From Clostridium kluyveri (GTDB lineage Bacteria; Bacillota; Clostridia; Clostridiales; Clostridiaceae), in contig NZ_CP018335.1 of assembly GCF_001902295.1 (NCBI RefSeq), positions 1,178,001-1,242,000 on the forward strand: 64,000 bases of DNA. Reading direction: 5' to 3'. Positions within the stretch are counted from its first letter, which is position 1, and each line of letters starts with the position of its first letter. Shown here piece by piece: positions 29,913 to 42,707 of this stretch. The position numbers and the translations under genes are program-made. The notes beneath the pieces were generated by a model. It saw only the letters and a list, made by a program, of their open reading frames with translations, did no database searches and had not been told where the DNA came from.

Positions 29913-30389
29913 TTGGATAGAATAAACGCTATATTAAAAAATCAGAAATTTTGTAGATATCTACAAAAAAACTCTCAAATAGAAAAGCACCGAGAATTTT
30001 GTAAGCATGATATATGTCATTCGTTAGATGTAGCCAGGATAGCTTATATAACGGTATTGGAAAATAATATTCACATAAAAAAGGAAAATATATATGCAGC
30101 TGCACTGCTGCATGACATAGGAAAATGGATGCAATATGAGGAGTATATACCTCATGAATTGGCTAGTGCTAAATTATCCGAAGATATTTTAATTGAATGT
30201 AGTTTTACAGAAGATGAAATAGAGCAGATCCTAAATATGATATTAGGTCATAGAAAAAAAGATCCCGATAACCCAATAAATAGTATATTTTATTCAAGTG
30301 ATAAAATATCTAGAAATTGTTTTAATTGCGAAGCTATTTTCAAATGCAATTGGGGAGAGAGGAAGAAAAATTATAATATTAAATACTAA
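29913..30389 (+). CDS. HD-domain hydrolase in folate operon
   Basis: 158 aa, TTG start 29913 with CAGGTGG upstream. HD motif ligands are visible: H in KHDICHSLDVARIAYIT, the HD doublet in AALLHDIGKWMQYE, and the distal aspartate in FYSSDKISRNCF. The C-terminus has a Cys pattern (NCFNCEAIFKCNW). It sits between folE and folB-folK and is spaced for co-translation. No Nudix or other dihydroneopterin-triphosphate phosphatase is in the operon, so this phosphohydrolase-fold protein is a candidate for that step; that is inference from context. Confidence 0.75.
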   Translation: MDRINAILKNQKFCRYLQKNSQIEKHREFCKHDICHSLDVARIAYITVLENNIHIKKENIYAAALLHDIGKWMQYEEYIPHELASAKLSEDILIECSFTEDEIEQILNMILGHRKKDPDNPINSIFYSSDKISRNCFNCEAIFKCNWGERKKNYNIKY

Positions 30390-30416
30390 AGGTACTTAGA
30401 TAGGAGATGATGGCAT

Positions 30417-31307
30417 ATGGACATTATATATATTAAAGATTTGGAAGTGTATGCATATCATGGAGTAAATCAAGCTGAAAAAGATTTAGGCCAGAGATTT
30501 CTAATATCTTTAAAAATGTTTTTAGACTTAAGTGAAGCAGCATATAAAGATGACTTAAGTAAAACTGTGAATTATAGTGAGTTATGCTTTGAAATAGAAA
30601 AGGAATTTAAAAGGAAAAGATACAATCTTATTGAGAAATCTGCTCAGTCGTTGGCATATTTCATATTAAAAAAGTATGAAATAGTGAAAGGGGTGGAAGT
30701 TAAGGTAAAAAAACCCTGGGCGCCTATAGGCAAACCTTTAGATTGGGTGGCCGTGGAAATAGACAGGTGGTGGCATAAAGCCTATATTGCCGTTGGTTCA
30801 AATATGGGAAACAAAGAAAAAAATATACAAGATGCAATACATAATATAAATTGTTCACCTTATAATAAGGTGATAAAAGTATCTAGATTATATAACACTA
30901 AACCTGTAGGGTATGTAGAACAAGAGGATTTCTTAAATGGAGCCTTAGAAATAAAGACTCTAATGGCTCCTAAGAAATTGATGGAGTTTTTACTAGATGT
31001 AGAAAAAACATTAAAACGAGAAAGAACTATAAAATGGGGGCCACGTACTATAGATTTAGATATAATTTTATATGATAATATGGTGACCTGTGAGGAAGAA
31101 ATTGTTATACCTCACCCTAGAATGCAGGAAAGATTATTTGTACTGAAGCCTTTATGTGATATTGCACCTTACATGGTTCACCCACTTTTAAAAACTAGAA
31201 TTATAGATTTGACAAGAGAACTCGAGAAAAAAGAGACATTGTCAAGTGATTCGAAGGTTCAGGTAGAGTTTACTACAGAAAAATATTCTTCTCCATCTGA
31301 ACCTTAA
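30417..31307 (+). CDS. folK: Bifunctional dihydroneopterin aldolase / HPPK (FolB-FolK fusion)
   Basis: 296 aa. Residues 1-118 are FolB (MDIIYIKDLEVYAYHGVNQAEKDLGQRF, TVNYSELC, KVKKPWAPI). Residues 123-275 are FolK (AYIAVGSNMGNKEKNI, GPRTIDLDIILYDN, IPHPRMQERLFVLKPLCDIAP). It converts dihydroneopterin to 6-hydroxymethyl-dihydropterin and adds diphosphate, giving the FolP substrate. A fused gene is common in clostridia. The last ~20 residues are outside the family. With folP, folE and the HD protein this covers GTP to dihydropteroate. Confidence 0.95.
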   Translation: MDIIYIKDLEVYAYHGVNQAEKDLGQRFLISLKMFLDLSEAAYKDDLSKTVNYSELCFEIEKEFKRKRYNLIEKSAQSLAYFILKKYEIVKGVEVKVKKPWAPIGKPLDWVAVEIDRWWHKAYIAVGSNMGNKEKNIQDAIHNINCSPYNKVIKVSRLYNTKPVGYVEQEDFLNGALEIKTLMAPKKLMEFLLDVEKTLKRERTIKWGPRTIDLDIILYDNMVTCEEEIVIPHPRMQERLFVLKPLCDIAPYMVHPLLKTRIIDLTRELEKKETLSSDSKVQVEFTTEKYSSPSEP

Positions 31308-31334
31308 AAGAACTTATAACTTTTCTGTTTGAGG

Positions 31335-32582
31335 TTAATTTTTAAAAATATAGTTTAGAACAGGATCTTCTTTAGCTAAATAATCTTTTATGGATATTTC
31401 AATTATTTTGTCTGGCATAAAAGTGTTTTCATTGTCTGTGGAAGTTTTATTAAATTGTGTGGAATATTGTATTTCTATTTTTGAATTAGGAAGAGTAAAA
31501 CTTTTCACAGAACCATAATGATTTGGTTTGCCGCTTGTCTCTTCACCTATAAAGGTTGCATTAGTTTCTTTTCTTAAGGTAACAGCGTTGATTATAGCTG
31601 ATGAAAAAGTAGTTCTTCCTACTATGACGAAAAGATGAGTTTTATTATTTATTTCTTTGTTTTTTATCCAGTCTATAATAGGGTCTATATATTTATCACT
31701 GCCTCCTGAGTTGTCTCTTATGTCAATTACAAATTTGTCAACAGTATGAGTATTCATAAATTTAAGCATATCACCCGTAAAATTTTCCATTGTTTTGGAC
31801 TTATCATCTTCTTGACATTTATTGTATTTAAAATACAAAGTTTTTTCTTCGGATATATACTTATACCAGTAATTTAAATTACTTTTCTGCATATATAAAG
31901 GATATGAAGTATCAAAGTTACCTTTTATAATGAATTTTCCGTGGAGATCTTTACTGTTTAGGGAATTTATATTTAAGTTAAAGACTTCTCCCTGGCTATT
32001 TTCAAAGGTAAAAAGAGTATTTTTTACATTGGATGTAATGTTTAAACCATGGAGAATTTCAGCATCCATAAGATATTTAGGAATATATTTTTTTATTACA
32101 GCACTATTTTCATTAACTATTAATGGTAAAATCGTTTCTTGGATTGTTTCTATGTTTACACCGTTTATCTTTACAAGTTTTGTGTAAAGAGCTTTTTTAT
32201 ATTCAGGTAGGGTATTTACAACGTATATACCTTCTTTAAAATAGTAAAATTGTATTGGGTAAATAGTTGAAGTTTCTTTATAGAGAGAGGTATGGGTATC
32301 TCCTATGCTAGCTATTATTTTGCAAATGCCAGATAGTATTTGGTCATCGTTTAGCTTATATACAGAATTTTTCAAGGTGGTTAATTCACTATCAAACTTC
32401 TCCTCATTAATTTTAAAAAAGGGATTTATATGTTTTTTTCGAAGAGCTTTTTGCATATAATTTAAATCCTTTATCCATTTTGTATTTCTGTCTCCACCTA
32501 GATATTGTGACTCACAACCGGTAAAAAATATACTTGAGCAAATTAATATAAAGCAAAAATTAATTTTTATAAATTTATTCAT
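31335..32582 (-). CDS. S41-family peptidase-like lipoprotein
   Basis: 415 aa from ATG 32582 (AAAAGGAG upstream); a longer frame to 32609 lacks a site. Signal peptide with lipobox IFFTGC, so membrane-anchored outside the cell. The C-terminal half has tail-specific-protease elements: FVIDIRDNSGGSDKYIDPIIDW, VGRTTFSSAIINAVTL (candidate nucleophile serine) and TFIGEETSGKPNHYGS. No PDZ domain is obvious. It is 30 bp downstream of an ABC-2 permease on the same strand, so it is probably the last gene of the two-component/ABC operon; a role in degrading or sensing a peptide is inferred. Confidence 0.75.
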   Translation of the reverse strand: MNKFIKINFCFILICSSIFFTGCESQYLGGDRNTKWIKDLNYMQKALRKKHINPFFKINEEKFDSELTTLKNSVYKLNDDQILSGICKIIASIGDTHTSLYKETSTIYPIQFYYFKEGIYVVNTLPEYKKALYTKLVKINGVNIETIQETILPLIVNENSAVIKKYIPKYLMDAEILHGLNITSNVKNTLFTFENSQGEVFNLNINSLNSKDLHGKFIIKGNFDTSYPLYMQKSNLNYWYKYISEEKTLYFKYNKCQEDDKSKTMENFTGDMLKFMNTHTVDKFVIDIRDNSGGSDKYIDPIIDWIKNKEINNKTHLFVIVGRTTFSSAIINAVTLRKETNATFIGEETSGKPNHYGSVKSFTLPNSKIEIQYSTQFNKTSTDNENTFMPDKIIEISIKDYLAKEDPVLNYIFKN

Positions 32583-32612
32583 TATTAAACTCCTTTTTAT
32601 TTGGTACAAATT

Positions 32613-33341
32613 TTAGTTAATGTCCTGTTGAGTAAAATGATACATACCAATGAATAAGAATAGAATAAAATATAAAATACTTGAAGTTAGAACATAATTC
32701 AAGTTGATATCTTTTAAATTGTAAAAATATGCAGATGAAAGATAAGGAGATGTTAATGGAATATATTTTAAATTTCCAAGGTCATTATTTACTAAAAGGC
32801 TGCTTAAAATAAAGGCCAATATTCCATATGAAGAGGGTATTATAAGATTTTTACTTATATTTGCAACTAATATTGGGATAGGTGTTAGAAGGAATTGAAA
32901 AAATAAGGAGTAACCATTGGCTCTTATATCCTTAATTATTAAACTTCCTTCTGGGAAAATACCATTTAGAAAGTAATAACTCAGAGGAATGGAGAGGGTT
33001 TCAATGGCATATGTAAAAAAAATAACTATATACAAGGTTATTAATTTTGATATAAAAATCTTTAGTCTGCTTATAGGGTAAGTATACAATATGTTAGCAG
33101 TCATATCGGTAGCTTCTCGTGAAAAAATATAAGCTGCCGTTATTGAAAATAGAACTGTATATAACATTAAAAAATTTACCTGTTCTATATTATAGGCATA
33201 TTTTTCAAAGGGCATATCATGTTCAGTTATGAATCTTGCCAGAAACATAAATATTGTCATAAGGATTCCACAAATAAAAACTACGGGTATTATATAAGTC
33301 TTTTTTAGTTTTAAAAATTCTGAGTATATGGTATTTAGCAT
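32613..33341 (-). CDS. ABC-2 type permease (LanG/BcrB-like)
   Basis: 242 aa with six hydrophobic segments. The N-terminus MLNTIYSEFLKLKKTYIIPVVFICG and FSREATDMTANILYTYPISRLKIFISKLITLYI are repeated almost word for word in the next permease (33392-34141), showing a gene duplication. Such permease pairs work with one ATPase in lantibiotic immunity and bacitracin-resistance exporters. Good GGAGGAATTC site before ATG 33341. Confidence 0.85.
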   Translation of the reverse strand: MLNTIYSEFLKLKKTYIIPVVFICGILMTIFMFLARFITEHDMPFEKYAYNIEQVNFLMLYTVLFSITAAYIFSREATDMTANILYTYPISRLKIFISKLITLYIVIFFTYAIETLSIPLSYYFLNGIFPEGSLIIKDIRANGYSLFFQFLLTPIPILVANISKNLIIPSSYGILAFILSSLLVNNDLGNLKYIPLTSPYLSSAYFYNLKDINLNYVLTSSILYFILFLFIGMYHFTQQDIN

Positions 33342-33391
33342 TTGAATTCCTCCATTAAAGTAATCTATTCAATAAAGTGTCCATCTCAATA

Positions 33392-34141
33392 TCACTTGAT
33401 ATCTACATGGTTATAATGACAAATGCATATAAAGATTGATATGCAAAAGGTTAAAACAATATTTACAGTAATTATTATAAAATCCAGGGGATCTCCTGCA
33501 TGAAAATAATATACAGGAATTGCAGGAAGTATCAAAGGAGACATCTGCATATATATACCTGTAAAAATAATAAACATATTGGATATGGAAGCCAATGTAC
33601 CATATACTACAGGTAAGATAATGTTTTTGCTTATATTTCCAATGAGTATAGGGATAGGCATCAATAAAAGTTGTGCAAACAAGGAATATGTATTTACTTT
33701 TATATCTTCTATAATGAAATTTTTACCAGGAAACTGTCCCCAGCATATATAAAGAGTTACATAGGCAGCCATAAATTGAATAAAATATACAGCCAGAATT
33801 AATATATATACTGTAATGAGTTTGGCTATGAATATTTTTGTCCTGCTAATGGGATAAGTGTATAAGATATTAGTGGTTTTATCTGTAAATTCCCTCGAAA
33901 AAATATAGCTTGATATTAGTGAAAAAAAAACTACATATAAAAATTGAAAACAAATCAGTTCTACATTTATTCTATAATCTTTAATAAGGGTATATCGCAA
34001 TGTGTCTGAAATATTACTGTAATCATTTGAGAGTGATGCAATACATTGAAAGATAGGAATAAAAACTGAAATGATTAAGGCTAAAATGATTATATAGGAT
34101 TTTTTTAATTTTAAAAATTCCGAATATATGATATTAAACAT
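33392..34141 (-). CDS. ABC-2 type permease (LanE/BcrB-like)
   Basis: 249 aa, six predicted membrane helices, paralogous to the following gene (shared FSREFTDKTTNILYTYPISRTKIFIAKLITVYI). The start codon follows the ATPase stop codon without a gap (TAA-ATG), and the ATPase's last codons GGA GGA supply the ribosome binding site, so translation is coupled. It forms the membrane part of the exporter with its paralogue. Confidence 0.87.
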   Translation of the reverse strand: MFNIIYSEFLKLKKSYIIILALIISVFIPIFQCIASLSNDYSNISDTLRYTLIKDYRINVELICFQFLYVVFFSLISSYIFSREFTDKTTNILYTYPISRTKIFIAKLITVYILILAVYFIQFMAAYVTLYICWGQFPGKNFIIEDIKVNTYSLFAQLLLMPIPILIGNISKNIILPVVYGTLASISNMFIIFTGIYMQMSPLILPAIPVYYFHAGDPLDFIIITVNIVLTFCISIFICICHYNHVDIK

Positions 34142-35053
34142 TTAATTTCCTCCTGTAAGTTTTAGAAAATAATCTTCTAGGCTGTCTATTTTTAAGCATA
34201 TTTCCTCTACAAGTACGTCATTTGAAACAAGAACCTTGTTTATAGTAGAAACTTCTTGAAGCTTTTCATAAACCCTTAGATTATTTTTTCCCCATAGTAT
34301 ATAATCTTTTATATTTAGCTTTTCTTCTAAGATAAAACAGGATTTTTTATCCTTATCAACTTTTATATTTATATAATGTCTATTTCTTTTTTTAAGTTCA
34401 TTATAGGATATTTCTTCTAAAAGTACACCCTTATGAATTATTCCAATTTTTGTAGCCATCTGTTGAATCTCGCTTAATATATGACTGGATATTAAAAATG
34501 TAATATTCTGTTTACGGGCTAAATCTATAATTAATTCTCTTATTTCTTTTATTCCAATGGGATCAAGGCCATTTGTAGGTTCATCTAATATTAAAAATTC
34601 AGGGTGATGTAAAAGGCTTCTTGCAATTCCGAGTCTTTGCTTCATGCCAAGGGAAAATTCTTTCACCTTTTTATTTTCCACATTTCCTATACCTACTACT
34701 TTTAAAGAGTTTTTTATAGAATCTTTTTCCTGAACACCCATCATACGTCTGTGTATTTCTAAATTTTCTGAAGCTGTGAGGTTTGGGTAAAATCCAGGAT
34801 ATTCTATTATAGAACCTATTCTTTGAAGTAGATTTTTATTTTTACCGGATATTTTCTGGGAAAATAGTTCTATTTCTCCAGAGGTTGATTTTATAAGGCC
34901 CATTATCATTCTTATAGTAGTAGTTTTTCCTGCACCATTTTCACCAAGAAAACCATATATATCACCTTTTTCTATAGTCATATTTAAATTATCAACTGCA
35001 TAAAAATTTTTGAATTTTTTAGATAAATTATAGGTTTTTAGAATGTTATCCAT
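34142..35053 (-). CDS. ABC transporter ATP-binding protein (LanF/BcrA-like)
   Basis: 303 aa. Walker A GENGAGKTT (about 38-46), signature FSLGMKQRLGIARSLLHHP, Walker B FLILDEPTNGLDP and switch HILSE. The Q-loop position reads IIEYPGFYPNLTASENL: glutamate replaces glutamine, the E-loop known from LanF and BcrA ATPases. This supports export of, or immunity to, a peptide antibiotic. The ~80-residue C-terminal extension is also typical of BcrA. It is first of the ABC genes and lies 102 bp downstream of the kinase. Confidence 0.88.
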   Translation of the reverse strand: MDNILKTYNLSKKFKNFYAVDNLNMTIEKGDIYGFLGENGAGKTTTIRMIMGLIKSTSGEIELFSQKISGKNKNLLQRIGSIIEYPGFYPNLTASENLEIHRRMMGVQEKDSIKNSLKVVGIGNVENKKVKEFSLGMKQRLGIARSLLHHPEFLILDEPTNGLDPIGIKEIRELIIDLARKQNITFLISSHILSEIQQMATKIGIIHKGVLLEEISYNELKKRNRHYINIKVDKDKKSCFILEEKLNIKDYILWGKNNLRVYEKLQEVSTINKVLVSNDVLVEEICLKIDSLEDYFLKLTGGN

Positions 35054-35155
35054 TTAAGTCACCTTCCTGTTATTTATAATCTATTTAATTATTTTACATA
35101 AAAAAGGACTATATTTATAATACAATATAATCCTTACAGGCTATTTACACGGTTC

Positions 35156-36094
35156 TTACAATTTTCTTACATCTCTATCAAGTGTAAATTTGAATTCTGT
35201 TTTTTTTAGGGGAATACTGGATACAGAAATTGTGCCGCCGAGAGATTCTACCAATTTTTTAACTATGCTAAGGCCAAGACCACTACTTTTTAAATTTGAT
35301 TTTCTTGATTTTTCAACGGTATATAATCTATCAAATATGTAATTTATCTCATCTCCAGGTATCCCTAAACCATTATCCCATATTGATATGAAAACTGTAT
35401 TTTTAGTACAGTTTATATCAACACATATTTTTGTACTGTTTTTTCCATGCTTTAGGATATTACTTATAATATTGTTTAAAATTCTATTTAAGACTTTTTC
35501 GTCTGCATTAACATATATATTATCTTTTTGAAAATTTAATTCAGGTTCTATGCCGTTCTTTTTAAATTCATTAAAAAAGGATACAAGCTGTTGTCTTATA
35601 ATTTCACATATATTAATTGATTTTATTTCTAATTTAAAGTCTTTTGAGTCCATCTTTGAAATTTCAAAAAACTCTTCCAACATATCATAGAGATAATTTC
35701 CCTTAGTATAAACTATTTTTATGTATCTATTTATTTCATCCTGGCTTAAATTAGAGTCATTTAGTATAAGTTCTATATATCCAAGAATCGAAGTAAGTGG
35801 TGTCCTTAAATCATGTGATATATTTGAGATCATTTTTTTCCTTGATTCTTCACTTACAACATTCTTCTTTTCAATATGTTGGAGATTTTCTATAAGACTA
35901 TTTATTTTTATAGTTAATTCGCTGAGACATTTTATATGAGTTTGAAGTCTTATTCTCTGATTGGAGTTTCCATTAAGTATATCATCTATATATTTACATA
36001 TGCCATTTATATTTTTATAAAGATGCAGTAGTAATATTGAAAGAAAAATTATTATAGATATGAGTATGTAAGTAGCTATGTTCATATTATTCAC
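35156..36094 (-). CDS. Sensor histidine kinase with a single membrane helix
   Basis: 312 aa. One N-terminal transmembrane helix (about 6-25), no extracellular sensor domain, a short linker, then HisKA with phospho-acceptor H94 in ISHDLRTPLTSILGY and an HATPase with NIISNILKHGKN (N box), DNGLGIPGDEINYIFDRLYT (G1/F) and SSGLGLSIVKKLVESLGG (G2). Such sensor-poor kinases next to Bcr/Lan transporters usually sense through the transporter. It overlaps the upstream response regulator by 8 bp. Confidence 0.9.
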   Translation of the reverse strand: MNNMNIATYILISIIIFLSILLLHLYKNINGICKYIDDILNGNSNQRIRLQTHIKCLSELTIKINSLIENLQHIEKKNVVSEESRKKMISNISHDLRTPLTSILGYIELILNDSNLSQDEINRYIKIVYTKGNYLYDMLEEFFEISKMDSKDFKLEIKSINICEIIRQQLVSFFNEFKKNGIEPELNFQKDNIYVNADEKVLNRILNNIISNILKHGKNSTKICVDINCTKNTVFISIWDNGLGIPGDEINYIFDRLYTVEKSRKSNLKSSGLGLSIVKKLVESLGGTISVSSIPLKKTEFKFTLDRDVRKL

Positions 36095-36779
36095 CCAGTT
36101 TGTATCCTATACCCCAAACAGTTGATATATATTTAGGGTTGTTTGGAGTATCTTCAATTTTATTTCTCAGTCTTTTTATATGTACCATTACAGTATTATC
36201 ATCATGTATATATTTATTTTCCCATACATTATTAAATATTTGAGCTTTTGTAAATACCCTGTCTGGATTTTCAAGAAAAAGTTTTAGAAGTTGAAATTCC
36301 TTTGGTGTTAAATTCAATTCCTTATTTTTTTTAGATACTTTGTAATTTAAAGTGTTCAATTTAAGATCCGCATATTGTAAAATTGGATTTTTAGAATACT
36401 TTTTATTATAGCTTATATATCTTCTAAGCTGAGATTTAACTCTTGCGGTTAATTCTCTTATGGAAAAAGGTTTTACAATGTAGTCATCTGCACCCATGCC
36501 AAGGCCTATAATTCTATCTGTTTCTTGGTCCTTGGCAGATAGGATTATAATAGGTACTGTACTGCTTTCTCGTATTTTTCTTAAGACTTCTATGCCGTCT
36601 ATATATGGAAGCATTAAATCAAGAATAACTAATTGAAAATTATCACCATGATATTTATTTATTGCATCTTCTCCATTGAAAGTTTGTATTATATTGTATT
36701 TTTCTATTTTTAAAGTATTATAAATCAAATTATTTATTTCTTCATCGTCCTCTATAATTAATATTCTAGGCACATTCAT
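36087..36779 (-). CDS. OmpR/PhoB-family response regulator
   Basis: 230 aa from ATG 36779 (GAGGT 8 nt upstream); a longer frame to 36794 overlaps that site. Receiver domain with acidic pair D11/D12, phospho-acceptor D54 in LVILDLMLPYIDG, and SAKD lysine. The winged helix (about 130-228) contains ELNLTPKEFQLLKLFLENPDRVFTKAQIF and YIHDDNTVMVHIKRLRNKIED. It is the first gene of the RR-kinase-ABC-S41 operon and presumably activates it. Confidence 0.92.
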   Translation of the reverse strand: MNVPRILIIEDDEEINNLIYNTLKIEKYNIIQTFNGEDAINKYHGDNFQLVILDLMLPYIDGIEVLRKIRESSTVPIIILSAKDQETDRIIGLGMGADDYIVKPFSIRELTARVKSQLRRYISYNKKYSKNPILQYADLKLNTLNYKVSKKNKELNLTPKEFQLLKLFLENPDRVFTKAQIFNNVWENKYIHDDNTVMVHIKRLRNKIEDTPNNPKYISTVWGIGYKLGE

Positions 36780-37096
36780 TTGTGTAGACCTCATTTCATA
36801 TAGTTAATTAGTTGTTTAATTTAAATTATAACATATATATTATTATTTAAATTTAATGAATAAATTATAGTTAAAAGAGGAATTATAATAAAGAAACATA
36901 TCCAGGAGTATCTATACTACAAATACCTTGAAATATATAATAAAACTTAGCTTTATGGATATAAAGTAGCTTTATTGTATCTAGGGTCGAGACCTAATGT
37001 AATGCACATGATATAATAATATCCGTCGTCTTGGGAATGCCCAAAATGAAATAAGTCAGCGAATTTTATCGATAATAAAAAAATGATAAAAAAATG
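36780..37096. other. Intergenic region upstream of rRNA operon 2
   Basis: 317 bp between the response regulator start and the rRNA promoter. Very AT-rich near the regulator. A short palindrome AGGGTCGAGACCT lies near 36983. I see no gene, RNA or recognised operator. Confidence 0.4.
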
Positions 37097-37125
37097 TTGA
37101 CAAGGGGAAAATGAGATGATATACT
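37097..37125 (+). promoter_or_regulatory. rRNA operon 2 promoter
   Basis: TTGACA (37097-37102), 17-nt spacer, TATACT (37120-37125), followed by the same initial hairpin (37132-37153) as operon 1. The leader is about 290 bp shorter than in operon 1 because repeat copies 1 and 2 are absent. Confidence 0.9.
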
Positions 37126-37301
37126 GTAAAAGCTGTCTGGGAAAACGGGCAGCAGTAAAGATTAGATATGATCCTTGAAAATTAAACAGAATAAGGAAGA
37201 TAGGTAAACTTATTTATTAAGAATAAACCAGCAATTCTTTTGAGCTGCGAGAGCAGTAAAGAGAGTAATTTCGTAAAGTAAGAAATGAGTCAAAAACTTT
37301 T

Positions 37302-38821
<1,520 letters not shown>

Positions 38822-38911
38822 TCGAAAGGCTGGGAAAAAACCTGCCTTAAAAGCTGGAATTTGAGATAAATAAGATTTACCGAGTTTATACTTAAAATGT
38901 GAGTATAGACC

Positions 38912-39032
38912 AGAAATTGATAATAACGAACAAGTCAAGGGAAAGCTTGAGTGAGGAGCAGAGTTTACTTGTGTAAATGAGCACCGCAGGGAAAGTTTTG
39001 ACGATGGATTGTGAAGTTATTAGCAACTTCCT
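38912..39032 (+). repeat. rRNA spacer hairpin element, copy 6 (16S-23S spacer)
   Basis: Counterpart of copy 3, differing by a single base seen in the right arm (CAACTTCCTG versus CAACTTTCTG). It sits at the same distance from 16S. Confidence 0.85.
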
Positions 39033-39057
39033 GCTTATTCTGTTTAATTTTGAGGGA

Positions 39058-39165
39058 TCATAGTCAGTTGACAATAAAGAATTGACAATTGACAGTTAGA
39101 TTCCCATTCCAATTGTACGGTGTAAACAGTAATAGTAAATTGTGCACTGTGAATTGAAAGAATTT
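39058..39165. repeat. Operon-2-specific spacer segment replacing tRNA-Ile
   Basis: Between the two processing stems, operon 1 has tRNA-Ile while operon 2 has about 100 nt of unrelated sequence. It holds three TTGACAAT/TTGACAGT direct repeats (39068, 39082, 39089) and AAATTGTGCACTGTGAATTG. It looks like a small inserted repetitive element or the scar of tRNA loss. Confidence 0.45.
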
Positions 39166-39298
39166 TGTCCTTTGAAAATTGCACAGTAAATAAAAGAAGT
39201 AAAGCTAAGGTTAGAAATAACCTTTGTAGTATTAAGTATAATTAAAGTTATGCTTATAGATAGGTTATAACAAACAGTTATAATAAATAACTAAGGAT

Positions 39299-39420
39299 AA
39301 AAATTGATAATAACGAGTACAGCAAGGAAAAGGCTTGAGTGAGGAGCAGAATTTACTTATGTAAATGAGCACCACAGTGAGGCATTTGACGCAGTTGTAC
39401 GAAGTTAATAGCAATTTTTT
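39299..39420 (+). repeat. rRNA spacer hairpin element, copy 7 (before 23S)
   Basis: Counterpart of copy 4, with inverted ends AAAAATTGATAATAAC and GTTAATAGCAATTTTTT. The tandem second copy present in operon 1 is missing. Confidence 0.85.
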
Positions 39421-39453
39421 AATGAAACTCACTCAGCTGAGGCTGAGGAGTGC

Positions 39454-39488
39454 AATTTAGTAACCAAATCGAAGATTTGGACTAAATT
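39454..39488 (+). other. Operon-2-specific hairpin before 23S
   Basis: AATTTAGT-CCAAATC pairs with GATTTGG-ACTAAATT across GAA, with two unpaired A. It stands where operon 1 has repeat copy 5 and ends 4 nt before mature 23S. Confidence 0.55.
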
Positions 39489-39492
39489 ATCA

Positions 39493-42388
<2,896 letters not shown>

Positions 42389-42446
42389 AATAATATTTAC
42401 TGTGCAATTTTCAGGGGATAAAGTCTTCTGAACAAGAGAATACAAA

Positions 42447-42563
42447 TCTGGTGGCAATAACGTGGAGGCAACACCCCTTACCATTTCGAACAGGAAGGTT
42501 AAGTTCCACAGTGCCCATGGTACTGCAGGGGAGGCCCTGTGGGAGAGCAGGTCGCTGCCGGAT
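42447..42563 (+). rRNA. rrf: 5S ribosomal RNA, operon 2
   Basis: 117 nt, identical to the first copy except C at 42553. tRNA-Asn follows 7 bp later. Confidence 0.95.
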
Positions 42564-42570
42564 ATGTTGT

Positions 42571-42645
42571 TCCGTGGTAGCTCAATGGTGGAGCATTCGG
42601 CTGTTAACCGAAGGGTTGGAGGTTCGAATCCTCTCCACGGAGCCA
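42571..42645 (+). tRNA. tRNA-Asn (GTT anticodon)
   Basis: TCCGTGG/CCACGGA acceptor stem, D arm GCTCAATGGTGGAGC, anticodon loop CTGTTAA, T arm GGAGGTTCGAATCCTC, encoded CCA. Last gene of rRNA operon 2. The transcript probably ends in the T-rich run directly after it (42646-42658); no hairpin is needed beyond the tRNA itself. Confidence 0.97.
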
Positions 42646-42707
42646 TTTTTTATTTTTTGCTTTGTATTTTATATTTAGAAAGTTAGAAAATAAGTTATAT
42701 CATATAG

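Noticed and set aside
42451..42686. Overlapping plus-strand frames spanning 5S rRNA and tRNA-Asn
   Set aside because: They read through two structural RNA genes.
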